This document shows positions 16,223 to 24,864 of a stretch of 29,374 bases of DNA, piece after piece. The notes under the pieces are model-generated. The model worked only from the letters and a program-made list of their open reading frames with translations, searched no databases and was not told the origin of the DNA. The first letter of the stretch is position 1; every line of letters starts with the position of its first letter. The position numbers and the translations under genes are program-made. The stretch comes from DATLGB01 sp038258425 (GTDB lineage: Bacteria; Actinomycetota; Thermoleophilia; Solirubrobacterales; Solirubrobacteraceae): positions 1-29,374 of the forward strand of contig JBBSPV010000045.1 in assembly GCA_038258425.1 (NCBI GenBank). Reading direction: 5' to 3'.

Positions 16223-16692
16223 CCCGCGGAGGTGACGGCACGGCGCCCACGGCGCGACCGCCTACTGGTTCGGGTGCTGCTCGGCCATGGTCGCCCGCAT
16301 CCGGCGTCGGCCTCGCGCAGCTCGGGTGTCTCGTTGTCGCCGAGGCCGCCGTCCTCGAACATGGGTCGGATCTCGATCTCGGACCCATCCGGCATCGGGC
16401 AGCGCTTGACCCACTCGATGACCTCCTCCATCGAGTCGACCTCGAGGATCGAGCAGCCGGCCACCAGCTCCTTGGTCTCGGCGAAGGGTCCGTCGATCAC
16501 GGTGCGCTCGCTGCCCGAGAACCGCACGCGGGCGCCCTCGGAGCTCGGTTTGAGGCCGCCCGCCGCGAGGAGGATGCCGGCCTTGACCAGCTCCTCCTGG
16601 TAGGCGCCCATCGCCGCGAGCTCCTCAGTCGTCGGCAGCTCACCGGCCTCGTCGGTGGCTGCCGTCGCCTTGCCGATCACCATGAATCGCAT
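16219..16692 (-). CDS. DGPF/YCII-domain protein with frameshifted C-terminus
   Basis: 157 aa as read from ATG 16692 (AAGG 7 nt upstream; ATG 16698 is an alternative). The core is intact: MRFMVIGKATAATDEAG at the start, IDGPFAETKELVAGCSILEV with the DGPF motif, and IEIRPMFE. Near 16300 the reading leaves the family pattern. In another frame the tail reads MRATMAEQHPNQ and stops at 16262, as expected for this family, so one base (probably a C in GACGCCGG) seems to be missing and the present tail (GCGRPWPSSTRTSRR onward) is aberrant. The aberrant stop overlaps the sigma-factor start as GTGA. DGPF proteins are encoded beside ECF42 sigma factors; their biochemical role is unclear. Confidence 0.8.
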   Translation of the reverse strand: MRFMVIGKATAATDEAGELPTTEELAAMGAYQEELVKAGILLAAGGLKPSSEGARVRFSGSERTVIDGPFAETKELVAGCSILEVDSMEEVIEWVKRCPMPDGSEIEIRPMFEDGGLGDNETPELREADAGCGRPWPSSTRTSRRSRRGRRAVTSAG

Positions 16693-16743
16693 CGTCATCC
16701 CTTGCGCTCTCGTCTGCCCGGGCCCCGGTCGTCGTGACCGGTC

Positions 16744-16788
16744 CGAACCCGCGCACACCAGTACGTCGAACGGCCCGACGCGGGTTCG
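16744..16788 (-). terminator. inverted repeat, probable terminator of the secreted-protein gene
   Basis: CGAACCCGCG (16744-16753) and CGCGGGTTCG (16779-16788) are perfectly complementary 10-bp arms around a 25-nt loop. Two or three more pairs form if one base is bulged. It lies 78 bp past the stop of the minus-strand CARDB protein gene and upstream of the DGPF gene, which fits a transcription end. There is no T-run. Confidence 0.45.
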
Positions 16789-16865
16789 ACATCGTCGCCG
16801 AACGATGCTCGCGCCACGGCGGCGTCAGAACCTGGATCTCGCGCAGCAGCTCGGGAAGACACGCC

Positions 16866-19133
16866 CTAGGGCACTGGGCAGGTGAAGGTCGCCGTCGCGG
16901 TGTTGTCGGCTTCGTCGGCCTCCGCCACCTGGCCCCTGGCGTCCGCCGTCGCGGTGCGCGCACCCGGCTGGCAGTCGAAGCGGACGGTCGTCGACGCGCC
17001 GGCGGCCAGCGCCCCGACGTCAAAGGTGTCGGCCCTCGCCTGGAAGTTGGCGTCGACGTAGCTGACCGTGACGAAGAACGGTCCCGCGTCGACGATGCCC
17101 GCGTTGCGGATCGTGGCCGACGTGGCCGTGAAGGCGCTGATCGACAGGTCGGGCCGGAACACGCGCGGCGGGCGCGGGGTGATGACCACCGGCGGCTGCA
17201 GCACGCGCGGCCGGTCGCCGCTGCGGCCGAAGAGCGTGTAGTACGGCGCGAAGCCGGCCGCGTCGAGGACGTTGCCCGTGGCCGCGAACAGCTTGCGGCT
17301 CGGCCACGCCGGGCGCACGGCGAGGTAGTCGCCCACCCGCGTGGCCCCGACGGAGCCGTTGGCGATCCGGGCGAAGCTGCGGCGGTTGGTCAGGTAGCCG
17401 ATGCCCCAGCCGGGATACTGCTTCCCGCCCCCGGCCAGGTAGGTCATCGCGATCTCGCCCGACGGCCCGCCTGCGAGGTAGGGGTAGCTGTAGGCGTAGT
17501 CGGGATTCCAGATCGACTGCTGATCGACGAGCGTGCTCCGGGTGAGGATCGCGAGCTCGACATGGGCCTGGGGGAACTGCTTGACGCCGTCGAGCTTGTC
17601 CGAGCCGTCCTTGTTCTTCGTGCCCTCCTCGCGCTTGCCGGAGGTCCAGGCGGCCCAGATGTGCCCGTCGCCGGGGCCCGCGCCCTCCATGGCGGCGCCG
17701 GAGATCAGCGCGGTCGGGCCTCCGCACCCCTGGAAGGCGAGGAAGTCCTGTCCGTCCGGCGATGTCGCCGAGCAGTCCTGGGTGGGCACCGTGCCGATCG
17801 GGATCTTGTTGGCGTAGGTGGTCGTCGTGGTCTCCGGCCAGCGCTTGAGCTCGAGCTCGCTGGTGCTCGACCGCCGCACGGCGTAGCCGGTCCGGTGGGT
17901 GTTCTGGACCGGCTTGAGCGTGGTCTCGCCCGCGTACGTGTGGTACCACCAGTCGAGGAGCCCGTCGCGGAGGCCGCTCTTGCGAAAGCGCGCCCAGAAG
18001 GCGGTGTTCGCCGACGGGCTGTTGACCGTCAGGTAGAGGTACTTGCGGCCGACCGCCAGGTCGGGGAAGTCGAGCCAGTCGCCCTTGAGACCGAAGTCCC
18101 GCGAGGTCAGATCCCAGAAGCGCCACCGGGTTCCGCCGGACTCGGCGACGTCCTTCGGGCTCGCGACCGCGAGCCGCAGGCGATTCTCGCCCGGCCGCTT
18201 CCTGCAGTCCTTCTGCACGGTGCACCAGTACTGCATGAGCCAGTAGAACCGGTCCGTGGCGGCGTCGTAGTGGAGCACCTGGTCGACGCCCGCGCCGCCG
18301 TCCGGGTTCTTGAGGCTCGCCGGGTCGCTCGTGGAGTAGATGTCGACCGGGTTCTTGTACGTGAAGGTCCGGCCGCCGTCGGTGGAGACCGCGAGGTAGG
18401 AGTTGCCGCTGACCAGGACGACGTCGCCCGCGGTGGCCGAGCTCGGGTCGATCGGGCTCAAGGAGGTGCTCGGGGTGCCGAGGCTCGTGCGGCGGAAGAC
18501 CCCCACCGGGTCGTTGAGCGCGGAGAAGCCGCGAGGGAGCGGGCGAGGCGAGGCCGCGGTGGCGTCGCCCTCGGTGTTCGTCGGCTTGCCCCGGCCCCCC
18601 GTGCGCGGGCGGTCCGGCCCGATCGGCAGCGGCTTGATCTCGCCCTCGCCCTGGTCGTTCTCGTGTGGCTGTCGCCGCCGGACGCCGCTGCCCGGCAGGC
18701 CGCCGTCGGCCCGGTTGACCCGGATGCGCCCGCCCCGGTGACCCCGGTCGCGGCATCGCTTGAGCACCCTCGAGCGGCGCAGCAGCCGCTCGACCCGCGC
18801 GAGGCGACGGCCCACGCGTCCGACGTGGTCGATGAGCGCCACCGCCGTCGCGACCTTGCAGAAGCGACGGTGCCGGGCGGCGCGCAACGCGATCCGCGCC
18901 TGGGAGCGGCTGCGGCGGCGGGACTCCGGAGCCACGCGCCCGGGCAACCGGCGGACTCCCCGCCGCACCGGACGCAGGAGCTTGACCACCTTGGTCTTCA
19001 GCGCGCGGCGCGACGAGCGGGCCGACGCCGGATCGGCACCCACGCACGTGAGCAGCAGCAGCAGGGCGAGCAGGGTGACGAGCGCCGAACGGGCGACGGA
19101 GCGCCGGTGAGGGCCGGGACGGGTCGCGCGCAT
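16866..19133 (-). CDS. large secreted protein with propeller-like central region and C-terminal CARDB domain
   Basis: 755 aa from ATG 19133. A signal peptide is visible: basic start, hydrophobic core ALVTLLALLLLLTCV, and a likely cut after ADPASA. Residues about 40-150 are highly basic (many RR pairs), followed by a Pro/Gly linker. The central part (about 200-640) resembles sialidase/BNR-type propellers, with VVLVSGNSYLAVSTDGGRTF, similar to the S-x-D-x-G-x-x-W Asp-box, and DFPDLAVGRKYLYLTVN. The last about 95 residues, from RPDLSISAF through VGALAAGASTTVRFDC to EADEADNTATATFTCP, form a CARDB (Ig-like adhesion) domain. The likely location is outside the membrane or on the cell surface. No catalytic residues could be assigned. 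It lies 50 bp downstream of the LuxR-type regulator on the same strand and may be cotranscribed. Confidence 0.8.
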   Translation of the reverse strand: MRATRPGPHRRSVARSALVTLLALLLLLTCVGADPASARSSRRALKTKVVKLLRPVRRGVRRLPGRVAPESRRRSRSQARIALRAARHRRFCKVATAVALIDHVGRVGRRLARVERLLRRSRVLKRCRDRGHRGGRIRVNRADGGLPGSGVRRRQPHENDQGEGEIKPLPIGPDRPRTGGRGKPTNTEGDATAASPRPLPRGFSALNDPVGVFRRTSLGTPSTSLSPIDPSSATAGDVVLVSGNSYLAVSTDGGRTFTYKNPVDIYSTSDPASLKNPDGGAGVDQVLHYDAATDRFYWLMQYWCTVQKDCRKRPGENRLRLAVASPKDVAESGGTRWRFWDLTSRDFGLKGDWLDFPDLAVGRKYLYLTVNSPSANTAFWARFRKSGLRDGLLDWWYHTYAGETTLKPVQNTHRTGYAVRRSSTSELELKRWPETTTTTYANKIPIGTVPTQDCSATSPDGQDFLAFQGCGGPTALISGAAMEGAGPGDGHIWAAWTSGKREEGTKNKDGSDKLDGVKQFPQAHVELAILTRSTLVDQQSIWNPDYAYSYPYLAGGPSGEIAMTYLAGGGKQYPGWGIGYLTNRRSFARIANGSVGATRVGDYLAVRPAWPSRKLFAATGNVLDAAGFAPYYTLFGRSGDRPRVLQPPVVITPRPPRVFRPDLSISAFTATSATIRNAGIVDAGPFFVTVSYVDANFQARADTFDVGALAAGASTTVRFDCQPGARTATADARGQVAEADEADNTATATFTCPVP

Positions 19134-19183
19134 GGGGCCGAGTCTCGCGCCCGCGCCCCGTGACTCGCCACGGGGGAGCCTCC

Positions 19184-22033
19184 CTACTCTTTGCTCGTGG
19201 TCGCCGGTGGGTGGCCGTGGCCGCGCAGGGCCTCGCCGAGCGCGACGCGGGAGTCGATGCCGAGCTTGCGGTAGGCGCCGCTCAGGTGCTTCTCGACCGT
19301 CTTGCGGCTGACGAACACCGCGTCGGCGATCTCCGGGTTCGACAGGCCCTGGCGCGCGAGACCGGCCACGCGAGCCTCGCTCGCGGTCAGGGCGTGGACC
19401 CCGGTCAGGCGCCGGTGGCGCGGCCGGGCCCCGGCGATCCGCAGCTCGGCCCGGGCCTGCTCGATCAGCGGCCTCGCGCCGCACGCCTCCGCGAGGTCGA
19501 GTGCGAAGCGCAGCGGCTCGCGCGCCCGCACCGCGTGGCCGGCGTGGCGTAGGGCTACGCCGAGGTCGACGAGGGCGCGCGCGTGCTCCACGCGCGCGGG
19601 CGAGCGCTCGAGCTCGGCGATCGCCTCACGCAGCAGCTCGAGTCGTGGGGCGCCCTCTGCGAGCCGCGCCGACGCTCGCAGGACCGTGCCGACGTCGCGG
19701 GCCCGTCCGCCGTGCCGCGCCGCCTGTAGGTCGGCCGCGACGAGCGCCAGGGCCTCGGCGCGGGCGTCGGGGGCCAGGCAGCGTGCGAGCAGGGTACGCC
19801 AGGGGAAGGCCCCGGGGTTGGCGATCGCCAGCTGGTCGCACAGGACGCCGCAGGCGCGCAGGGCCGTCGCCGCCGCGCGGCGATCGCCGCGTGCGAGCGC
19901 CAGCCGGCCCCGGTGCTCGAGCGCGCCGGCGGCCATGGTCGTGGCCTGCAACTCCCCGGGGACAGCGACGGCGAGGAGCTGTGCCGCCTCCTCGTCGGCC
20001 CCCTGATCGATGCGGGTCTGGGCCAGCTGGGTCCGGGCGTAGCCGGCCGGGAAGTGCTGCGCATGCTCCTCGGCCAGCGCGAGCGCGGCGCGCCCCGACG
20101 TCTCGGCTCCGGCCAGGTCGCCGCGCCGGTGCTGGACGTAGGCCCGCCAGCCGTCGACGGCCATGAGACCCATGACCGATCCGCGCCCCCGCGCGTCCGC
20201 GGCCATGTGCACCAGCAGCGCGTCCGCCGCCTCGAGCCGGTCGACGTGGGCGAGCGCCACCACGGCGGTGACAGCGCCGGCGCTGTCGCCGCCCTCCTGG
20301 GCGACGAGGCGTCCGTCGTCGAGTCCCCGCTCCACGAGCGACAGGACCGACGGGGTCGGTTCCCCGCGCAGGGCGAGGCGCAGCGCCAGGCACAGCTGGA
20401 GTTCGCGGCCGGCGGCCCCGCCGGCCTCGGCGAGGGCCAGCAGTTCGGGAAGGCGGGCGTCGAGCCGGGTGGCCTGGCGCGCGTCGATCGCGTCGTTGCG
20501 CGCCCGCTGGGTCTCCAGCCGCAGGGCCAGCGGGCGGTCGCGCCCGTCGAGGTCTGCGAGGGCGGCCGACGAGATGTCGCGGGCCTCGGCGACGCGGCCG
20601 CCGAAGCCCACGGCCTCGGCGAGCAGCACCGCGGTGTGGGCGCGCTCGCCTGGGTTGCGGCCGCGCCGCAGCGCGTCGCGCAGGTGAGCCTCGGCGCCCG
20701 GTTCGCGCGCCTGCAGCTCCGCGCCGCCGAGCTCGTGCAGCAGGGCAGGCGTCAGCTCGGGCCCGGCCGGCTCGTCCAGCGCCCGGCGCAGGTAGCCGGC
20801 CGCCTCGGCCGGCGCGCCGGCCCGCAGGGTTCGATGAGCGGCCGCTCGGAGCCAGCGGACGACGTCCGGATCCGCCAGCGGCTCAGCCGCCATCAGGTGG
20901 CTTGCGACCTCGACCGCGTCGGCCCCCTCCGCCGCGAGCAGGCGTCCGACGCGGCCGTGCTCGAGGGCACGTCGCTGCGCCGGGAGGCTCCCGTAGACCG
21001 CCGTCCTGACGATCGGGTGGGCAAAGCCCAGGGGACGCGTGCCGACGATCCCTGCGGCTTCGAGGGCGTCCGCCGCGCTCGCCGCCTCGAGGTGGTCCAG
21101 GCCCGCGAGCCGCGCCGCGGTGCGCAAGCGGGCCCGCGGCCCGATCACGGCGATCGCTCCCGCGAGCTCACGTGCGGGCCGAGGCAGCTGGGCGAGGCGC
21201 TCTCGCACCGCTCGGCCGACGGTCTCGGGCGTGACCCGCTCGATGGCGGCGAGAACGTCTTCGCCGCGAGCGGCGGCGCGCGCGAGCGTGCGCGACAGCT
21301 CGCGCACGAAGAACGGGTTGCCGGCGGCCGCCGTGTGGCAGGCGCGCGCGACCCGCCCGTCGACGCCCCGGTCCAGGACGTCCGCAAGCACCCGCGCCGT
21401 GGCGGCCTCGCTCAGCGGCGACAGGCCCAGGTGGTTTCCGTCGGTGATGGGGACGGTGGACCCGGGTCCGACGTCCGGCTCTCCGGATCGCGTCGCCACG
21501 ACGAGGAGCAGCCGCAGGCCGGTGAGCCGGCGACCGACGTACGCGAGGCCGCGCAGCGAGGCGGGGTCGCTCCACTGGAGATCGTCGACGAGCACGATCA
21601 ACGGACCCGCGGCGGCGAGCCGCGCGATCAGCCAGTAGATGCCGTGCAGCGTCGCCGCCTCCCCGCCCGGAGCCTGTGCCCAGCGGTCGCCGGCTGGGTC
21701 CACGACGGGTGCGGCCATCGCGGCCGCCCCGGAGAGGAGCGTCGCGCGCTCGGTCTCGGAACGGCCGGCGATGGGCGGCTCGAGCAGCTGACGCATGACC
21801 CCGTAGGCGAAGTCGCGCTCCTGCTCGGCCCCCGTGGCGCAGAGCACGGTATGGCCGCGGTCGTGCCCGAGCGCCGCGGCGGCCGCGAGCAGCGCCGTCT
21901 TGCCGATCCCGGCCGGCCCGTCCACCGCGACCGACGCGCCGGAACCAGCCTCGACCGCGTCGAGCAGCGCCGTGATCCGCTCCAGCTCCAGTTCACGCTC
22001 GTACAGCGCACCCTCATCGGCGACTGCCGCCAC
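19184..22033 (-). CDS. LuxR-family transcriptional regulator with AAA ATPase domain (LAL type)
   Basis: 949 aa from GTG 22033, with AGAGGA about 8 nt upstream. The N-terminal ATPase has Walker A GPAGIGKT (39-46) and Walker B LIVLVDDLQW (145-154). A long Ala/Leu-rich helical middle (about 350-860) looks TPR-like. The C-terminal LuxR/GerE helix-turn-helix reads LTASEARVAGLARQGLSN, then PEIADAVFVSRKTVEKHLSG. Size and order are those of LAL (MalT-like) regulators, which bind ATP and an inducer and activate nearby or distant operons. The inducer is unknown. Neighbours are the secreted CARDB protein downstream and the azlCD operon upstream, both on the same strand. Confidence 0.93.
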   Translation of the reverse strand: MAAVADEGALYERELELERITALLDAVEAGSGASVAVDGPAGIGKTALLAAAAALGHDRGHTVLCATGAEQERDFAYGVMRQLLEPPIAGRSETERATLLSGAAAMAAPVVDPAGDRWAQAPGGEAATLHGIYWLIARLAAAGPLIVLVDDLQWSDPASLRGLAYVGRRLTGLRLLLVVATRSGEPDVGPGSTVPITDGNHLGLSPLSEAATARVLADVLDRGVDGRVARACHTAAAGNPFFVRELSRTLARAAARGEDVLAAIERVTPETVGRAVRERLAQLPRPARELAGAIAVIGPRARLRTAARLAGLDHLEAASAADALEAAGIVGTRPLGFAHPIVRTAVYGSLPAQRRALEHGRVGRLLAAEGADAVEVASHLMAAEPLADPDVVRWLRAAAHRTLRAGAPAEAAGYLRRALDEPAGPELTPALLHELGGAELQAREPGAEAHLRDALRRGRNPGERAHTAVLLAEAVGFGGRVAEARDISSAALADLDGRDRPLALRLETQRARNDAIDARQATRLDARLPELLALAEAGGAAGRELQLCLALRLALRGEPTPSVLSLVERGLDDGRLVAQEGGDSAGAVTAVVALAHVDRLEAADALLVHMAADARGRGSVMGLMAVDGWRAYVQHRRGDLAGAETSGRAALALAEEHAQHFPAGYARTQLAQTRIDQGADEEAAQLLAVAVPGELQATTMAAGALEHRGRLALARGDRRAAATALRACGVLCDQLAIANPGAFPWRTLLARCLAPDARAEALALVAADLQAARHGGRARDVGTVLRASARLAEGAPRLELLREAIAELERSPARVEHARALVDLGVALRHAGHAVRAREPLRFALDLAEACGARPLIEQARAELRIAGARPRHRRLTGVHALTASEARVAGLARQGLSNPEIADAVFVSRKTVEKHLSGAYRKLGIDSRVALGEALRGHGHPPATTSKE

Positions 22034-22114
22034 GGCCGAGTTCCTCTCGTCGAGGGCCGCGGCAACCCTATCCGAGGCGCCGCGGTGGGACCAGAGCCGG
22101 CCGCGGGGCTCGGA

Positions 22115-22411
22115 TCAGAGGCGCAGCAGCGCGGCCGTCGCCGCCGCGGCGACGACGACGACGAGGAAGGGCGCCCGCCGCCAGACGAGGACGGCTGCGA
22201 CGCCGAGGGCGGGCACGCGGGCGTCGAGCACGAGCCGCTCGCCGCCGTCGAGGGTCTGGACGAGGATCAGCGCGGCGAGCAGCGGGATGGGGAGGACGTC
22301 GAGGATCGCGCCCGAGCCGCCGTCGACGATGCGCCGCCCGGCGAACACCGGGCCGAGCGCCTTGAGCGCGTACGCCGCGGCGGCGAGCGCGAGCAGGACC
22401 CCCCAGCTCAT
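22115..22411 (-). CDS. azlD: AzlD-family branched-chain amino acid exporter subunit
   Basis: 98 aa with about four hydrophobic segments, the usual size of AzlD. The pattern AYALKALGPVFAGRR followed by LDVLPIPLLAALI is characteristic. With AzlC it forms a two-component exporter (BrnFE/AzlCD type) for leucine, isoleucine and related compounds. Its ATG overlaps the azlC stop (ATGA, 22408-22411), a standard coupling in this operon. Confidence 0.9.
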   Translation of the reverse strand: MSWGVLLALAAAAYALKALGPVFAGRRIVDGGSGAILDVLPIPLLAALILVQTLDGGERLVLDARVPALGVAAVLVWRRAPFLVVVVAAAATAALLRL

Positions 22412-23085
22412 CGCGCGGCCTCCCTGGCGTGCCGGCGGACGACGGCCAGCGCCGGCACGACGCCCAGCAGCGCGGCCATGATCGGCAGCCCGGCGGGGGT
22501 GAGCGGCACGAGCACGACGGCGATGAGGGCGCCGGCGAGCGCCGCCGTCCGGGCGCCCGGGCGGCGCAGCTGGGGCGCGAGCAGCGCGAGGAACACGGCC
22601 GGAAACATCGCGTCGAGCCCGAAGGCACGTGGATCGCCGAGCCCGCCCCCGGCGAGTGCGCCGATCAGGGTGCCGAGGTTCCAGAAGGCGAAGACGCTCA
22701 ACCCCGTGACGAGGAACGCGCGGTGCGCGGAGCGCGGATCCTCCTGTCCGCGGGCCATGGCGGTCGACTCGTCGATCACGAGCTGGGCCTCCAGGGCCCG
22801 CCGCGCGCGGCCGCCGCGCAGGACGGGCCCGAGCGAGAGGCCGTACACCGCGTTGCGCGTGGCGAGCAGCAGCGCGGGCCCGAGCGCGGCCAGCGCGCCG
22901 CCGCCCGCGCCGAGGACGCCGACGACCGCGAACTGCGACGCACCCGTGAACACGAGGGCCGACATCGCGCACGTCTGGGCGACGGAGAGGCCGGCGCTGA
23001 CGGCGAGGACGCCGTAGGAGACGGCGTAGACGCCCGTGGCCACGCCGATGGCCAGCGCGTCGCGGGTGATGGTGCGGGGCCCCAT
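22408..23085 (-). CDS. azlC: AzlC-family branched-chain amino acid exporter subunit
   Basis: 225 aa. Family motifs: YGVLAVSAGLSVAQTCAMSA, then VFTGASQFAVVGVLGAGG, then ATRNAVYGLSLGP, then VIDESTAM, and GLDAMFPAVFLALLAPQL near the C-terminus. About seven to eight membrane segments. It works with AzlD in efflux of branched-chain amino acids or analogues. On its minus strand TAGCCT (+ strand 23096-23101) fits a -10 box 10 nt upstream, and no ribosome site is seen, so the mRNA may be leaderless or nearly so. Confidence 0.92.
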   Translation of the reverse strand: MGPRTITRDALAIGVATGVYAVSYGVLAVSAGLSVAQTCAMSALVFTGASQFAVVGVLGAGGGALAALGPALLLATRNAVYGLSLGPVLRGGRARRALEAQLVIDESTAMARGQEDPRSAHRAFLVTGLSVFAFWNLGTLIGALAGGGLGDPRAFGLDAMFPAVFLALLAPQLRRPGARTAALAGALIAVVLVPLTPAGLPIMAALLGVVPALAVVRRHAREAAR

Positions 23086-23120
23086 GCGGGGTGGGAGGCT
23101 AAGCGCCGCCCGGCCGTCGG

Positions 23121-23192
23121 GATGGCTAGGCGGGGTTCGAACCTGCGACCTCTCGCCAAGGACGAGCGGCCCGTTGACCTGAGCGATCGCCC
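23121..23192 (-). pseudogene. tRNA-like sequence, probably a degenerate tRNA
   Basis: On the minus strand a 72-nt segment has tRNA features: GGGCGAT at the 5' end, GCTCAGG like a D-arm, a CTCG/CGAG stem with 7-nt loop like an anticodon arm, and a good T-arm (GCAGG-TTCGAAC-CCCGC with one mismatch). The 5' and 3' ends do not form a proper acceptor stem, the D-stem does not close, and the anticodon loop lacks U33 in the best fold. I read it as a pseudo-tRNA. It resembles the tRNA-Val at 25911-25982 over the T-arm and part of the anticodon arm. Confidence 0.45.
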
Positions 23193-23336
23193 GGCTACAC
23201 CTGTCGAGGTCGTCATCCAGGTCCGCTGCTCCGCAAGCTCGGAGCGGGTCGCGTGGCTTGGCTGCCGGGCGCTGTCCATGGGCTGACGCGGGTCGCCTCC
23301 GCGGGCGGAACGTGGCGTACGGTGACCCGCGACTCG

Positions 23337-24125
23337 ATGCGCAGGCTGCTGGTGATGCTGACGACGATGTTCCTGGCCGTCGTGCTGGGCGCGGCGACCG
23401 CGCCGGCGCAGCCGATCTGCCGTTCGCAGCATGACGCGTGCGTCGAGCGTCTGATCGCCGAGATGCGACAGCGCGTCGACCGGCTCGGGTGCCGGCACGA
23501 TGCCGCCTTCGCACTGCTCTACGAACGCACGACCGAGGGAATCCAGACCGCGCTGCGGTCCGGCGCGTTCAGCGACCGGCCGCTGTGGAACCAGGTCACG
23601 ACCGCGTTCGGCCGCTACTACCTCGACGCTGCGACCGCGTCCCGGCACGGGCACCGCTCACGCGTGCCCGGAGCGTGGCGAATCGCGTTCGCGGCCGCTC
23701 GCGGCGAGAGGGTCGCGACGCTGGGTGACGTGTTTCTCGGGATCAACGCGCACGTCAACCGCGATCTGGCCTACGTCTATGCCCGGTTCAGGGTGCGCAG
23801 CCATGCCGACCACCTCGTCGTCAACACCGTGCTTGCGCGCGTCCAGGGCACGGTGCTGCCGGAGCTGATCGGCCGCTATGACCCTGTCCTGGCTGCGCAG
23901 CGCTCACGTGACCCCGGGCTGTCGCTGGACATCGGCGCCTGGCGGGAGCTCGCCTGGCGCAACGCCAGGCGCCTGCGGGCCGCGCCCTCGCGCGCCGCAA
24001 GGAGGCGGGTCGCGGCGGGCATCGAGCGTCACGCCGACGCGACGGCGCGCCGAATACGGGCGGCGTTCCCGGCCACGGCCGACCAGGCGGCCGCGCGCGA
24101 CGTCTACTGCAACTCAGTCAACTGA
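23337..24125 (+). CDS. secreted protein, DUF5995-like
   Basis: 262 aa from ATG 23337; in-frame upstream starts (for example ATG 23253) would extend through non-coding-looking sequence. The N-terminus, RRLLVMLTTMFLAVVLGAA with a cut near APAQP, is a signal peptide. The body contains LGDVFLGINAHVNRDLAYVYARF, which matches the INAHINxDL pattern I associate with DUF5995, a helical family of unknown function in actinobacteria. Conserved-looking His and Asp residues in that stretch could bind a metal (inference). Four cysteines flank the protein (CRSQHDAC near the N-terminus, CRH, and VYCNSVN at the end). It stands alone, with tRNA-like sequence upstream and non-coding DNA downstream. Confidence 0.7.
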   Translation: MRRLLVMLTTMFLAVVLGAATAPAQPICRSQHDACVERLIAEMRQRVDRLGCRHDAAFALLYERTTEGIQTALRSGAFSDRPLWNQVTTAFGRYYLDAATASRHGHRSRVPGAWRIAFAAARGERVATLGDVFLGINAHVNRDLAYVYARFRVRSHADHLVVNTVLARVQGTVLPELIGRYDPVLAAQRSRDPGLSLDIGAWRELAWRNARRLRAAPSRAARRRVAAGIERHADATARRIRAAFPATADQAAARDVYCNSVN

Positions 24126-24428
24126 CGGCCGGCAGGGCGCAGAGCGCTGCTCCCAGCGCGATCGGGCGCGGACGCCGGCCAGGACCCGCGGCCAGGCACC
24201 ATGCTGCCCTCGCGATGAGCGCCGGCTGACTGGCCTGAGCTGAGGTCCCGACTCCCTGAGACGCGCGTGCACACGAGATACGCGGGTGTCGGCGTGGGCG
24301 GGACCTCGCGTTCGCGCGTCGCACCGCAACGACGAACTCGTTGCCGGCGCCACTCGCGTCGAGCGCCTCAGGCTCTCGCCGCGCGCGGCTGGTGCCGATG
24401 ACCGCGTGGTCAGCGCTGAGGCGCTCCG
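24126..24428. other. intergenic region without recognised gene
   Basis: About 300 bp between the DUF5995-like gene and the membrane-protein remnant. Open frames here have mixed third-position composition and no family motifs. No RNA gene or strong hairpin was recognised. Confidence 0.5.
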
Positions 24429-24570
24429 TCAGGCGAGCGTCGCCGGCCCACGATCCCCGCGAGCGTCGGCCTGCAGGATCGGAGACGAGGGCCTGAAGCC
24501 CTTGAAGGTGCAGTAGACGCCGAGGAACAGCTCCCACAGGAACTCCGGGATCGTTGCGAGCGGATCGCGC
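24429..24570 (-). pseudogene. C-terminal fragment of a DUF4386-like membrane protein
   Basis: On the minus strand the frame ending at TGA 24431-24429 reads ATIPEFLWELFLGVYCTFKG, then FRPSSPILQAD. This resembles the final helix and tail of DUF4386 integral membrane proteins (pattern WE-x-SLG-x-YLT-x-KGFRPSPI). Going upstream the frame loses recognisable sequence at about 24560-24570, and no start or earlier helices are found, so only the last about 45 codons survive. Confidence 0.6.
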
Positions 24571-24597
24571 GGGGCCCATCGCTTCGCACGGCGTGGG

Positions 24598-24864
24598 ATG
24601 ATCTTCTACGTCATGCCACTGGCCGATTGGTTCGCCGAACGGACCGTCAAGGGGATGCTCACGCGTATGGTCGGTGCCTGGCTGCTGGTCGGCCTCCCGG
24701 TCATCGCAGCGCGTATCTGGTGGTCGGTCGCCGCCGCCATCGCCGTGTTCGTCGTCACCGTGACGATGTACGTGGCGGTAGCGGTTCGCTACACGCACCA
24801 ACACCGCCCACAGACCCGGCGCGGGCCTCGGGTCAAGTGGGGAAGACCACGTCGAGACGCGTGA
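24598..24864 (+). CDS. small membrane protein, unknown function
   Basis: 88 aa from ATG 24598 (ATG 24613 also possible). Two hydrophobic stretches, about 26-42 (GAWLLVGLPVIAARIWW) and 43-63 (SVAAAIAVFVVTVTMYVAVAV), are followed by a basic tail with RRGPRVKWGRPRR. Codon third positions are mostly G/C, like the genes around it. No clear ribosome site. No family recognised; a two-helix protein with positive-inside C-terminus is all that can be said. Confidence 0.5.
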   Translation: MIFYVMPLADWFAERTVKGMLTRMVGAWLLVGLPVIAARIWWSVAAAIAVFVVTVTMYVAVAVRYTHQHRPQTRRGPRVKWGRPRRDA

